From: Sanguinoderma infundibulare
Taxonomy: Eukaryota; Basidiomycota; Agaricomycetes; Polyporales; Polyporaceae
Assembly: GCA_032821775.1 (NCBI GenBank)
Contig: JAVLRN010000007.1
Coordinates: 3,038,001-3,102,000 of the forward strand
Direction: 5' to 3'
Length of the DNA stretch: 64,000 nucleotides
Part shown: one piece after another, positions 10,691-22,395 of the stretch
Layout: each line of letters begins with the position of its first letter
Numbering within the stretch: the first letter of the stretch is position 1
Notes under the pieces: generated by a model
Seen by the model: the letters and a program-made list of their open reading frames with translations, nothing else
What the model was told of the DNA's origin: nothing
Databases searched by the model: none
Program-made: the position numbers and the translations under genes

Positions 10691-13600
10691 GTACAGCAGT
10701 TGGGCTTAACTATATGTTGATGGCTCGGCTCCAACCAACTACTGGCGACGTTTAACTCGGTCCCCATGTAACTGCAGGGAAAAGATCATCCCCTCTGACC
10801 GAAACTGTTCACAGTCAACCCAACGTATATTCTGCGGCCACCTATTTAGTGATTACAAGACGAGAAGAACTATCACGAAAACACAGCGTTCTTTGGATTG
10901 TCCACATTTTCGCAAACAGAGATGCAGCAAGACAAGAAGACAGTCGCACGGGAACTGGACGTACGGCTAACCAACTGTGCTCAATGGGACGCAGGCGCCA
11001 AGGGCGCGCGTTCAACCAATGACGCACAGTCGGCGCTCTCCATCCACAACGGAGACGACGTCTGGAGAGAAAATCTGCGTTCAGCCTTGAGCGAGCACAG
11101 CGTGTACTCAAAATGTCACTTGCCTTCCGAGAGCCGTCGTGGCGTCATCTTGAACACAGACAAGTCCAACTTGCTGAGCACTATCGGGGCGTGGAATTCC
11201 GGATCAGCAGAGCCACAAACACGATTGAATACCAAGAACCCACCTGTCCAGCGTCGTCGCCCTCGTCTCGGAAGTGCGATTCCCTCATCGCACCCGAACA
11301 GGCCATAGGAAGCGAACCGGAAGCCCAGTTGTTGCATTTTCAAGTGTTTTGGTCGGCAGGCGAAAAACGTTGGGTTGATGGATTCGTCAAGTGCAGGCAA
11401 CGCTCTCCAGACTCGAATCGCAAGCTAGCGTCCAGCGTGCAGCGGCGATGGGATCTTCTTGCGGACGGGAAAGGAAGCCGACAGCGCGTAGCCACGCGCG
11501 AGCCGGCGGCCTCAGTGGGCGTTGCTCCACTTGGTGCGAAGCGAACGCCAGAGGCGCAGTCCTGACAGACGTCAAGGAAAATGCTCCAGAGCGCAATGAG
11601 CGGCGGCGGAGAAGGCGGCCGTTACGTCTTGAGCTTGAGGCATCTTTTGAGCGCGGACATAGCGCGAGCGAAGACCGGATGTCGAGTCGACACACGAGGA
11701 GGAGTAGACGCATAAGGCCCGGCGGGGGACCGGGGAGGGAAAACATGAGAGGCGGACACAGAACCAGCTGTGAGCGGCGCTCGAGGGCGCACCTTCGGAA
11801 GACGAAGACGGATCTGCGGGAAACGTGACCGAGAGGGCGCAAGTGGGACCTTAGACACGACAGAGTACACGTCATCCTGAGGCGAGGCCGGAGACGCGGC
11901 GTGGACATCGTCACCATCCTCGTCGACAGCATCGGAGAACGCGCGCTCCTTGTCCTCGCTAGGCGAAGACCGAACGCGGCGCCACGAAGCACTGTCTTCG
12001 TCGTCGCAGTCGCTACTGGCAGGTCTGATGGTGTCAGATCCAGCACTCCCGTCGTCGTCCTCGCTGAAGCACGTTGCCGCATCGGATACGAGGTCCTCCT
12101 GGACAGGATTGGCAGCGCAGACCAAGCCATTGTCTTGAACCAAAGCAAGAACGGTGGACGTTGCAGAAACGTCCTCGAGTGGGGCCCGTTCGAGACCGGC
12201 AAGAACAGGTGCGTCCAGAGAAGCGTGGGGAGCGGGCTCGTAGTAAGACAGGTCGTGGCTCGAGCCAGCAGCCGGGAGAGGGATCTCATCCTGGCGCGCA
12301 TCAGAGCCGAGCTCCCCGTCTTCGTCTGAGCAAGGGATCGCGTCCTGGGCGTCGTCCGCGTCGTCCGTTGGCAACGACGCGTACAGCTCATACAGCTCGA
12401 TAGCTTCCTCCTCGTCATGGTCCCCGTCATCGTCGTCGCAATCAGGCTCGACGTAGGATGCATCCGTGCCAGATGCGTCGACCTGCTCTGCCTTGAGGCG
12501 AGCGGGAGGAACGGCGGGCGGCGCATCGACGGAGCACACTTGCGTTTCCGACTCGGGAGAAGGACCGTCGGCCGAGTCTTCGTGACTCAAGTACGAGACG
12601 ACGGAGTCGGATGGCTTCATGAGCGAAGAGTGGGACAGGACTTTAGGCTCGCATCGTACGTCCGCGAGACCTGTCGGCAATCCAATGAACGTTCGGTAAG
12701 AGTGAATCATAGTTGGGACACATCACGTACCTTGGCGCCCAACATCCACAGCGATCACAGCCTCCTCCTTCTCGTCGATGGACAGGACAGAAGTCGCAGG
12801 AAGATCGATCGAGTCCTCGCGCGACTCGAAGCCCTCGTCAACCAAGCTCAGCGACGCCATACGCTCGATGAGAAGGCTGATGTCACAATCATCGTCATCG
12901 GACGTGCTCGCCGATGACGCCGACCATGCCGACGGGCTCTCCACCAAAACTTGGTGTACTGACGTTAAGCACAACGTGAGCATTCGGAAAGACTTGGAAG
13001 AGAGAGAGAACCCAGTAGATCAACTCACCCTCGCCCACTCCAACCGGCTCCGACGAGAACGTCTGGGGTTCGAGCACAGCTTCAATCGGCTCCGTCTTGA
13101 CTACAGCACCGCCGTCTTGACCTGATTCCGGCGAGTAGTCGACACCGAGGAAGGGCTCGCTCTCCACCCTGATGTTCACGAGCGTAGCTGCAGATGATTA
13201 TGAATGTCAGCCAAGGAGCACTGCGATAGACAGACAAAGTGATCACGCACCTTGGTCTGTGGACTCGAGCTTGACGACGACGGGCGTTGGCGCAGGCACC
13301 GACGGCTGCGAGCGGTACCACTCGTCGGGATCGCGCTGCATCTTGCGCAGCTCCTGCAATAGCGCAAGGTTGTCTGGGTCGATCTCGTCATCGTCGGCGT
13401 CGTCGTCAAGAACGATGACGGTGGGCCCCGCGATGATGGCCTGGACGGTCGCTTTCGAGGACGGGCGCGGTGGCTCTGTTGCAACGAGAACTTGAGGAGC
13501 ATCCTCCATAACGATGTCGTCTACGGGCTGCTGCCGCACCTCACGCGCTCGCGATGGGACCACGGCGGGATGAGCAGTTTTGAGCGCGGCAGGTCCGGCG

Positions 13601-15880
13601 CACGGATGCCTCGAGCCTCGTGACTCAACGTCGTCCATCTCGACGTCATGGTCTCGTCTGTGAGAAGGAAGTACAGCCTCCGTGACGGGAGGAGGAAGAC
13701 CTTGGGCGACGCTTCGCTCTGGCTCTCGAGCGCGACCGCTTGGGACGCTGAGCAGTTCCTCGGGTGGCGAGACGTCCATGAACCGGTGCTCCTCCGCGAG
13801 GCTATCGAGGAACCTGTCAACCTCCTCGCGCTTCACCCGCACCGGAGCCGCGTCGACCTCCTCGCGCTTCACCCGCACCGCAGCCGCGGCGGCCTCGCGC
13901 GCCTTCTTGCCCTTGGGCTTCGGTGCGGGTTTCCAAGCCGTGATGATGGGCTCATCGTCGTCGTCGTCACCGAACAGCGAACATTGGCGCTTGCGGGGTC
14001 CGGGAGCTGGCGCGGGGTTGCGGCTGACAGGACTAGTAAGGTCGATAACTTCCCCACCCAGCCGGTGGAGGTTCGCCAGGTCGTCCGCGCTGCTCGACTC
14101 CATGCGGATCACAACGGGGTCTGCAGGCGCGGGGTGAGGACCGAGAGGCTCGACAACGTGTCCGCGCAGCTTGACGTCCTCGAAGTCATCGATCATGCAC
14201 CAGTCCTCGGCACGTGGCTGCCTAAGAGGTCGAGATTGCGAGTTGACCGGACGATGGTTGACTTGGGGCGGGCCATCGAGCATGACAATGGAGTCACAGC
14301 TCGCCTCCGCCCTGATCCTCGCTTGCGCGGCGGAAGCGCGACCCGTCGGTGCCATCTGTCCGGCGGCCTCGATAGTCTCGAAGTCATCGAGCATCGGGCT
14401 GTCCTCGTCGACTCGCAGCTGTCGAACAGCACCGGTCCCCGAGTGTCGAGGTTGGGAGATCACCGGAGGGCTGTTAACCAGGGGAGGGCCATCGAGCAAG
14501 ATTACGGATTCGAAACTGGCCTCCGCCTTGATCCTCGGTGCGGGGGCTGGAGGAACGTCAATGCGCTGCTGAACGGCACTAGGCGGAGCGTTGGCTGGCG
14601 GCAGCTGACCGAGGAGAACCAAGTCGTCGACGCTGAGGGGTTCAGGCTTGATGGTGAACCGCGGCGGGGACGGGGGTATGTCGCTCAGGCTAGGTTCCTC
14701 GCTCTCTACGCGAACACGGACATCGGAGGTCGCAGGCGAGGGAGAGCGCGCAAAGAACGACGGCGCCCGCGAGAGGAGCCGAACATCAGGGCTAGAGGGC
14801 GACTGGCTGATCAGACCTGATGAGGCTGACGGGGTCGCGAGACGAAGATCGAAATCGCACTCGTCGTATTCGACCTTCACCCAGGGCTCTGAGTCGGCGA
14901 CGGCTGACGATGAGCAACGGCCTTAGACTTTAGTGTCAGGGAGAACATGAAGACAGATGACGGAACAGTACCTTGATATACGCTTGCGTAGCTGAGCTCC
15001 CGGTCTGCGTTCGATTGGACGGCAGGCACGAATGTAGATTGCCAGTGTGCGATGCGAGCCAAAGCCTATATGCATTGTCAGGACGACATGAGTGAGAAAT
15101 AAGTGATAGGATTCACCTCAGCTTCCTCCTCCTCACCACGGGCACATCGCCTTACACCACACCAAGTCGAGGGTGTCGGTCGGGGCATACGGATCTTGAC
15201 GAGGAACCGCCTACGTCCCGGGTCGACATCGGGCAGAGGTGTGGCTGACGGGGTGGGGTCGACCTCCGCCTCCGCCTCGACTTCGGCGTCGACCTCGGCG
15301 TCGACCTCCGTCTTGACCTCCGTCTCGACCTCTGCCCAGATACGCCGCCGACGGTAAGGTGCATATTCGAGCGCGTGGAGAGCAACACGGTCGCGCAAGG
15401 TCTCAACCAACGCACGCTGGTAGTCGTCGTCGTCGTCGGTACCGGTGTCTAGCTCGAGTTGAGGCCGGGTGGCGACCTTGTGTGCGAGCCGGCGGCGGGT
15501 TCTCTTGTAGGCCTCGATACGATGGAGGAACTGGGACCATGAGGGGAATGTGGTCCTTCCGAGGCGACGCGAGGCTAGTGGAGAGGCGATGTAAGACCCG
15601 TTGAGGCCTTGCGGGCAATGATACGCAGACATGGCTTAGAAGATAGACGCACCAGCTGTGACGTGGGTTCACGAGAGGCCATTTTAACGTTTCGTGAGCC
15701 TCTGGGTCAGCCTCCAGCCCACAGATCAGCAGTCCAATATCGAATGGAGCAGTATGCGAGAACTGACCTCGGCGCATAGCGCATTTTTTCGAGTCGGTTG
15801 TGGGAGGCACAAACATGCTGAAGCCAAGCAGTACCTGTGTTACCTTCCCGCTTCCATCTTCATATTTAGGGAAGCAGGAT
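10691..15880. repeat. right arm of the large imperfect inverted repeat
   Basis: Reverse-complement counterpart of 5200-10337. It starts exactly at 10691 and fades near 15880, beside the segment complementary to the left-arm sequence around 5204-5240. It is about 50 bp longer than the left arm, mainly through a coding insertion near 14110-14230 (or a deletion on the left). Its 5' end lies about 260 bp from the start of the MATH/BTB gene, so the two genes share a divergent promoter region. Confidence 0.93.
11622..15632 (-). CDS. acidic protein with SUMO-site/SIM-like repeats, right copy
   Basis: Six minus-strand exons mirror the left copy: 15632-15117, 15065-14972, 14903-13251, 13187-13029, 12958-12731, 12670-11622; sum 3699 nt, 1232 aa. 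Exon length differences from the left copy are -9, 0, +60, 0, -3 and +12, all in frame, while intron 1 is 51 bp against 49. The exon 1 donor is GTGAAT instead of GTGAGT and may be weaker. The same psi-K-x-E sites are present (VKVE at nt 14880-14869, IKPE, IKAE, VKLE, VKTE). The first VKRE unit reads VKREEVDAAPVRVKREEVD, with both lysines kept. An extra block with EDWCMIDDFEDVKLR, absent on the left, lies between the IVMLD and VIDLT units. No frameshift or internal stop was seen. Function unknown; the same SUMO-scaffold hypothesis applies. Confidence 0.8.
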
Positions 15881-16142
15881 CCTAGGAGATCATAACACGT
15901 TCTCTCTGGTTACGATATTGCGGAAGGTGACCGGTCACGGCCTGGTGGCGCGGAGGTTGATATACCCGATATGGATCTTGATTGGCCGCGCCACCTCCAC
16001 GGGCGGGTCGAGGGAGAGTCGGACGGCAGACATTCGCAGCTGCTCGATGAGCACGACGACGACGTTCACCCCTTGCTTGCGCAACCTCCGAGCTCGACAA
16101 TCTGCTCATCACCCTAGGCAGGTATAGGGGCTGCACAGCGCA
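15881..16142. promoter_or_regulatory. short divergent region upstream of MATH/BTB gene
   Basis: Unique DNA between the right arm and the MATH/BTB start codon. Together with the 5' flank inside the arm (15633-15880), it should drive the right-copy gene leftward and the MATH/BTB gene rightward. The left copy has different unique DNA at this distance, so the two copies probably share only their proximal promoter. No TATA box is evident. Confidence 0.4.
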
Positions 16143-18882
16143 ATGTCGGCGATCGTTGGCTCTTCAACCGTCATCAAGCAGGACGCGGCCGCTGCCGATG
16201 CTAAGGAGAGCACGACCATCCGCTTTGAGTGGACCCTCCGCAACCTCAAAAACTTGTTCGAAAACAGGTTGGTCCGCGTTCTATACAAGCCGATTTTGAC
16301 ACTCAATCCTATGTTTAGCAAAGGAGAGGCCAAGTCAAAGGTCACAAAGTCGCCCAGGTTCGGGGACGGGCGATGGCAAGTCAGTCCGCCGCCGACCAGG
16401 TCAGGGTAGATGGACGTCAGGCTGAATGCGCCCTTAGATCCTCTTCTATGCCAACTCGGGAAACGTCGGCACAGACGGCCAGACCTTTGTCAGTCTCTAT
16501 CTCGCATGCGAGGTCGGTTCATGGTATTCGGCTACCATTCTTTCTCCCGCCGTGTTCACCAAGGCTATTTACATGCAGCCGACAACAGCTGAGAAGGAGA
16601 ACGCCGTGAATGGAAAGTGAGCGGCCTGATCCTCGTCGCCGAGTTCTGGGTCCTATTCACAACCTGGCCGTAGGTGGTCCCGCGAAGGCCTGTTCAATTT
16701 CGGCTTCGAGATCCGCAAGTGAGCCGCGCTTCCTCGTACTGTATTCTCTGCGCCTTCCCAATTGACGGGAGCAGTTCGTCGAGGACCATGCAATTCAATC
16801 TCAAGGAGGCCCATGACCATTCCTTCTACTACCCCGGTGTCAGTCTTCTGAATGCGCTGCTGTTCGCCGTTCGCCAAAACTGACCCGCTTTCAATACAGG
16901 CCCAAAACTGGGGCTGGGCGCAGTTCGCGCGCAGAGACACGGTCTATTACCAGCCCACGTCCGTCAGGACACAAGATGCGTTCGTGATCATCTGCACCAT
17001 CACGTCCTCCCCGGTGACCCCAGCGCCACCGCCTTCTGTCCCGCGCTATCCCGTGCCTAGGGATCTTCTTGATTCCATGGGCGGTATGCTAGATGAGTGA
17101 GTGCATTAATCGGTTGCCGAACTGCGACTATCCTTAGCGCATATGCAGCCCGCTATACTCTGATGTCGAATTCGTCTTGCCACAACGAGGAAAAGCCGCT
17201 CCGCGGAGGATATATGCAGCCCGCCGGCTCCTGCGGAGGGTTGACTACTTTGATGCCAGTTCGTATCGCTCTTCATCATCACCGTCTCGTGCCTCACTCT
17301 GTTTCGGTGTTCGGTGTCAGTGTTCGGCTCCGGCTTTGCGGAGAGTGCGTCCGACATCGACCTCTGTCCTGAACTGAGCCCAGCAGACGACGTCAGTGTC
17401 TCGGACGCGGGCGCGTTCGCACAGCACTTTGACGACTCGGACGTCGAAGAGGACGATGATGTGCTCGACAACGACAACGACTCGCCCATCGATTCTGAAC
17501 CCCACGCAGACAGCGAACGCGCAATCTCGGGCCCTCCGGCCAGCGAGGACATGCTCGTGGACGCGCAGGGGGCCGGCACGCACACGGCCACGTCATGCGG
17601 CACCAACAAGAGGACGTCGATGAGCGGCGACGAGACCTCGGAGATGCACAGCGTGCTCGGACTCGATGCCGGCGACGACCAGGACCAGGACCAGGACCAG
17701 TGTGCACGAAACACCCGGCCGAAGCTGAGCCACCCGTCGACACCGAGGAGCAGGGACATCACCCTGGAGACTGAGGCGCATGTGCGCTCCCCGCCTCCCC
17801 TGCGGGCAGTGGAGATCCTCCCGGTGGAGGTCCCGAGCCGCGCGCAGCCCGACGTGCCGGGACCGAAGAAGGCGCGGGTGGTCGTCAAGGATGTGGCGTA
17901 CGCTACTTACCGCGCGGTGCTGTACTACGTGCGTTTCTTCCTCTCGCTATCGTCTTCTCCTTCCCGAGGTACATGTCTATACTGACTGCGGTTTATGCCG
18001 CATCAAACTACATACAGATTTACACTGATACAATCGCCTTCGCGCCGCTCTCGTCGACATTCGTGAGCTCGTCCTCGCCCGGGACGCCTGGCGCTGCCGG
18101 GGTGCACCCAACCTCTGTCGTCTCGAACCCCGCCGCGATCGCGTCCGAGAATCTGCCGCCCGCGTTTGTGCGCGTGAACGGCCAGCAGCAGCAGCCCCAA
18201 GACGCTTCCGCCGCGGCGGCTGCGAGGTCGCGCAAGGACTGGATAGTGGAGTGGGAGCGGAGCAACCCCGGGCGGCCGCGCCCACCCAGCGCGAAGTCGG
18301 TCTACCGCCTGGCGGACAGTGAGTCTACATGGCTTGTCTGTAGCGTTCATGACTTCGGTTGACATAGACGCATACGCATACACAGAGTTGGAGCTGCAGG
18401 ACCTCAAGGACCGCGCGTTTCAGCACATCGTCAAGTCGCTCACGGTGGAGAACGTCGCACAAGAGGCCTTCTCCGCCTTCTCGGCCGCGTTCGAGGACGT
18501 CCGCAAGGTACCGGCCCCCCGCCCCCTTTCTTCTCTCATCATATTTGCGTGTATGCATTGATGTTCATGTGCGTGCTCGCAGGTCGAGGTGAACTACATC
18601 TTCGAGCACTGGCTCGAGGTCCGCAACGGCCCGCTGCTCAACATCGGGCAGCAGCTCCGGCTCGGGCGGTACCCCGGGTTCGAGGAAGGTCCGTTTTGTT
18701 TCGCTCGCCCCGCGATCGTGCGTGGGGTTTGACCGTAACGCATGCTCACCAACACTCGGATATATGTGGTGCGGATGCGCTGGGTGCGTGCAGTCTGGCC
18801 CCTCATCATCCAGAACCTCATCGCCGACGACAAAAAGGGGGAGGGCGGCGACGGCGGCGACGCCTCCGCGGGGCGCACATGA
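16143..18882 (+). CDS. MATH/BTB-like domain protein with acidic insert
   Basis: About thirteen short exons. The N-terminus reads MSAIVGSSTVIKQDAAAADA then TTIRFEWTLRNLKNLFE, with later GDGRWQ, ILFYANSGNVGTDGQTFVSL, EGLFNFGFEIRN and NWGWAQFARRD, the order and motifs of a MATH (TRAF-like) beta-sandwich. A BTB half follows: DPLYSDVEFVLPQRG, RVDYFDAMFGSGFAES, then after a long acidic stretch VVVKDVAYATYRAVLYYIYT, and finally LELQDLKDRAFQHIVKSLT and VWPLIIQNLIAD. MATH-BTB proteins usually act as substrate adaptors for Cullin-3 ubiquitin ligases. The BTB fold is split by about 170 residues rich in Asp/Glu/Ser (17370-17880), including a DQ run. Two introns appear to use GTCAGT donors. Exon chain checked by phase; a few edges may be off. 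Confidence 0.82.
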
Positions 18883-20144
18883 ACGGAGACGACGCTGGTC
18901 TTTGCGCACCCCCCACCTTTCCTGTCGCTTTCGCCTTTGCTTTCTTTTGAGTCGGACGGGGACCGGTAGGGCCCTGAGAGCTGCGGACGATACAAATTTG
19001 CTGATACCTTGGGAAGTGCCGTAGAGTGTATGATGGGTGTACGAGTAAGTAGCGCGTTATCTAGCGTTCGCCGGAAGCCATTATTGCTCCATCCCGTCGT
19101 TCGCCTCTCATCCCATCCCCTTTGTGGGCGCCCGTGCGAGACGTGCTGGACACACTCTCCCAAGGACCACCGCTAACGGACAGTCGATGTCCTCTCAGCC
19201 CGAGTCTATGTACTGGTGCCGTTGACGTCTGAGGAGGTGCAGCCGCAGTTTGCTCGCCCGTTCTCGTTCTCATGCTTTTCTCGCTGTTGGGTGTTCGACG
19301 TGAGTGGGGGAGCTGCGCGAGGCGATCGACCGCTCTCGGACATATGAGAGAACTGCAGGAAACCTAAATGCGGCTGATCTACACGCAGCTTCTCATGTGC
19401 ACACGACGTCGCTCTCGCTCACGCTCAAAGTTGGCTGCTTCCAGCTGGGAGTTGAGGTATCAGCGCATCTTTCGTTCGACGAGTACTCTCCTCGCCGCGT
19501 CTGGACAAGATCCTCGGAGCGTGATCGTGATGAAAGCCAAAGCTTTGTTGACGTCGATAGCGATGAAGACATTGATAGCAAGCAGGCAAATGAACAGAAC
19601 ATGTACTGTATTGTATACACGGTATACACGAGTTACTGACTAGTGACGATCGGCCCTGGTCGCGGAATCCAAATGCAAAGTCCAAACCTCGGGACACAGT
19701 CGCGAGAGAGGACAGACAGCGTAACTGACGGCCGCGTAGCAAGCGGCGTGGGTGTGTGGAATGATACCTAGTCTACACTCGTGAGACTGCCCTGCGAGGT
19801 CGAGGTCGAGGTGGTGTCCGTCACGTCCGTTGTCCCATCGTCCAAATCGCTCTCGTTGTCGTGGCCGTCGTCTCCTGCCCCCGCTTCCGCCCCTGCCCGT
19901 CCCTCTGGCCGTGCCCAACTCGGTCTCCTGACCTGGGAGTCCATGGACGGCCGCGACGGCGACTGCACGCCCCCGGCCATCCAAGACGGCGTGCGCGGGC
20001 TCATGCTCCGTCCCAAGTTCAGGCCTGAGTGTGCGGCACGGCGTCGAGCATGCGTGCAAACGCCAAGGACGGGTAGAGAAAGAGAGCGGGGACGGTGAAC
20101 AAATGAGTGTGCGGCTCGTACACGGTTCAGGAAGTGGCGCGACG
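18883..20144. other. convergent intergenic stretch, no recognised gene
   Basis: About 1.26 kb between the stop of the MATH/BTB gene and the stop of the GRASP gene, which run towards each other. It should contain both 3' untranslated regions. Small open frames are present on both strands without motifs. Confidence 0.5.
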
Positions 20145-21924
20145 CTAATCACCGTTCATGTATGCCACTCCGACGCCGAACGGGCGTGTGGGCGTCGGCG
20201 TCGACGAACGCGGGCTTGCGGGCGCGTTTGAAGTGGGGCCGGTGTTGGGAAGGCTGGAATGCGACGACCGGATGGCCAGCGGGGCGGCAGGAGCGCGAGG
20301 GACCGGGGCGACAGGGGCTGGGATCGTCGCTGGGGCGGGAGCATTTTGTCGCTCGCGATTGTGGCCGTGGTTTTCGTGTTGGTGACTGTGGCTGTGGTCA
20401 TCTTCGTGGTGGCGATCATGGTCGTGGTGGTCATGGACGTGCTCATGGTGGCCGTGACTGTGCTGGTTCGAATGTGGCCCATGCGGCATGTCGGCCTCCA
20501 CTTCCACCTCAGATGCAGATGCAGATGCGCTGCGGCTGCTCTCCGCGTCGTACCCCTGTGCTTGAGCTTGCGCCGGGTGCCCATGTCCGCCAGCATCATC
20601 GTACGCATGCTGCACACCGGCCCGGCCGTGATACGCAGAAGAAGTTTGATAGGCAGGGTCATGGTCATGCACATAGTTCTGGCCGTAGGACTGCACGCGC
20701 TCCCACTCCTCCTGCTCCCACTGCAAACGTTCCTCGTACTCGTCGGGCGTTTCCGAGGGGGTCCCCGGAAGGTCCGCGGGCACGAAGAGCTGGTGCTCTT
20801 CATAGTCCTCTTCCTCGTCGGAATCTTGCGCGAGTTCTGCCGGGATCGCACTCGGATCGCGGTCGACCGGGAGCGGCGGTATGCGGTGCAGCAATCCGAA
20901 TCTATCGATGAGGGTGAGGCACGGTGGGACGTACGTTAATAGGGCGCTCGTAGAAGGGACGAGACGAAAAAAGGGAACATACCCGAAGACGCAGCCCAAC
21001 AAACCTTCGCCGCCCCAGTGACGATTGGGGATTAAGACGACTTCGCGAATAGTGCTAACAGATGGTTGTGGACGGATATCAGACAGGCCTCGGACGCGTC
21101 GAGAAGAGAAAGGGCAGGCACGGCACTCACTCGAAGTCGTAAGAATAGACGTAGACCCGGAGTGGTTTCTCGATGTGCTGTGAGTGTGAGATAGCGTAAA
21201 GACGTGTGAGCGACGCCGGTTTGCACCACATGCACGGGGCGGAAATGAAGTGGACGGGGTAAAGAGAAGGGGATGGAGGGGTGTGTAGGGAGAACAGGAT
21301 GCATAATGAGTGAAATTAACGCACTGCCTCGACGACGTCATAGAAGTCGCCCTCTGCGCTGAGGACACCGCCGGACCAGCCGATGATCCAGTCGCCATAT
21401 GGGACGAGGCCGGCGCTTTCTGCGGGGCTGCCCTCGAGGACGTCGAGCACGTGCCAGACGTTGTCCATCGCGAACTCTGGCTGGCACATGCGCATGCTGA
21501 GGCCGAGGAGGGACGGCTTGCGCTCGGCCGCCTCCGGCTCTTGGGGATCGGGGAGGTTTGCGTGAGGCGAGGACCAATCGCGCGAGGACGTGATTGGTAC
21601 GGCTGCCGAGCAAGAGGGAAGAGGCGGCGTAAATGGACAGGCACGAAGGGCGGAGAGCGAGGATGACGTACTGCGGGTCTCCTGGGACTTGCAGTTCCAG
21701 ACGAGGAGGTTGATGGTGCGGCCCTCGTGGCTGTCGACGATGTGCTCTAGCTCGGAGGCGTCGATGGTGTTGTATGAGTCGAGAGCATCACCCTTGTAGC
21801 CGACGACGAAATCGAAAAAGGGCTCGATCGTTGTTTGGGATGCGGGCGAGGAGGGGGTGACACGGAGGACATGGAGGGCTCGGGGCGGGGTTTGGGACGA
21901 CGCTGTCGACTGTCCTGCGCCCAT
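20145..21924 (-). CDS. GRH1: GRASP55/65 (Grh1)-type Golgi reassembly stacking protein
   Basis: Five minus-strand exons: 21924-21672, 21602-21325, 21177-21131, 21054-20983, 20901-20145; phases fit and give 468 aa. It begins MGAGQST, an N-myristoylation signal (Gly2), which fixes the start. The paired PDZ-like GRASP domains follow: RVTPSSPASQTTIEPFFDF with VGYKGD, then NLLVWN, VPITSSRDW, LGLSMRMC, WHVLDVLEGSPAESAGL, GDWIIGW, HIEKPLRVYVYSYDFD, TIREVVLIPNRHWGGEG, LLGCVFGFGLLHRIP. GRASPs tether Golgi cisternae or ER exit sites and support unconventional secretion. The C-terminal half is a disordered tail: an acidic DEEEDYEEH patch, SASASASEVEVEAD, a striking His-rich run (nt about 20346-20490) and Pro/Ala/Ser-rich sequence ending GVGVAYMNGD. 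Upstream, a 471-bp divergent promoter is shared with the F-box-like gene. Confidence 0.95.
20346..20490 (-). other. histidine-rich segment in the GRASP tail
   Basis: Within the last exon of the GRASP gene, roughly 45 residues contain about 20 histidines alternating with Asp, Glu, Ser and Asn (for example HSHGHHEHVHDHHDHDRHH). Such composition is typical of flexible Zn/Ni/Cu-binding regions in metal chaperones and transporters and is not part of the core GRASP domain. The role here is unknown. Confidence 0.85.
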
Positions 21925-22395
21925 CCTGCCGGCAAGACAGCGGTTTGGCCGGTGTTCCGAGAGCTACCAGATACCGTCCAAGTAAGCCTGATGGAAGAGC
22001 AGATGAAAGCACCGGTCACCGTCCAGAGTCAGACGTCCTCCGCCAGGCGGCCACTGGCAGGCGTGACGCTGTGAAACCCTAGCGCCGGTCTCATCATGCA
22101 AGCGCCGTGACCTTCCATATCGAGAGTCGCATATTGAACGTCACGGTCAAGTTTGTCCGGATGAGCCACACTCAAGGTCAAAGGGAGGCTTGTTTTCATT
22201 ACCTCAAATGTCGACAACACCACCTCCTCAGTTGCGCTACATAACGCGGTGAATTGTCCACGACAGGCACCTGGCGCCCTCAGTCGACGTCCACGTGTCA
22301 GTCTGGACGATCACGACCGGAGGCAATGATTGTATCCGAACCTAATCGAGCTCGGTGCACTCGCCAGCACTCACGCCCCTCCCCAATTTACCCTC

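Noticed and set aside
20162..20911. Long plus-strand frames opposite the GRASP tail
   Set aside because: Shadows of the repetitive acidic and His-rich codons; the GRASP gene on the minus strand has matched splice phases and domain motifs.
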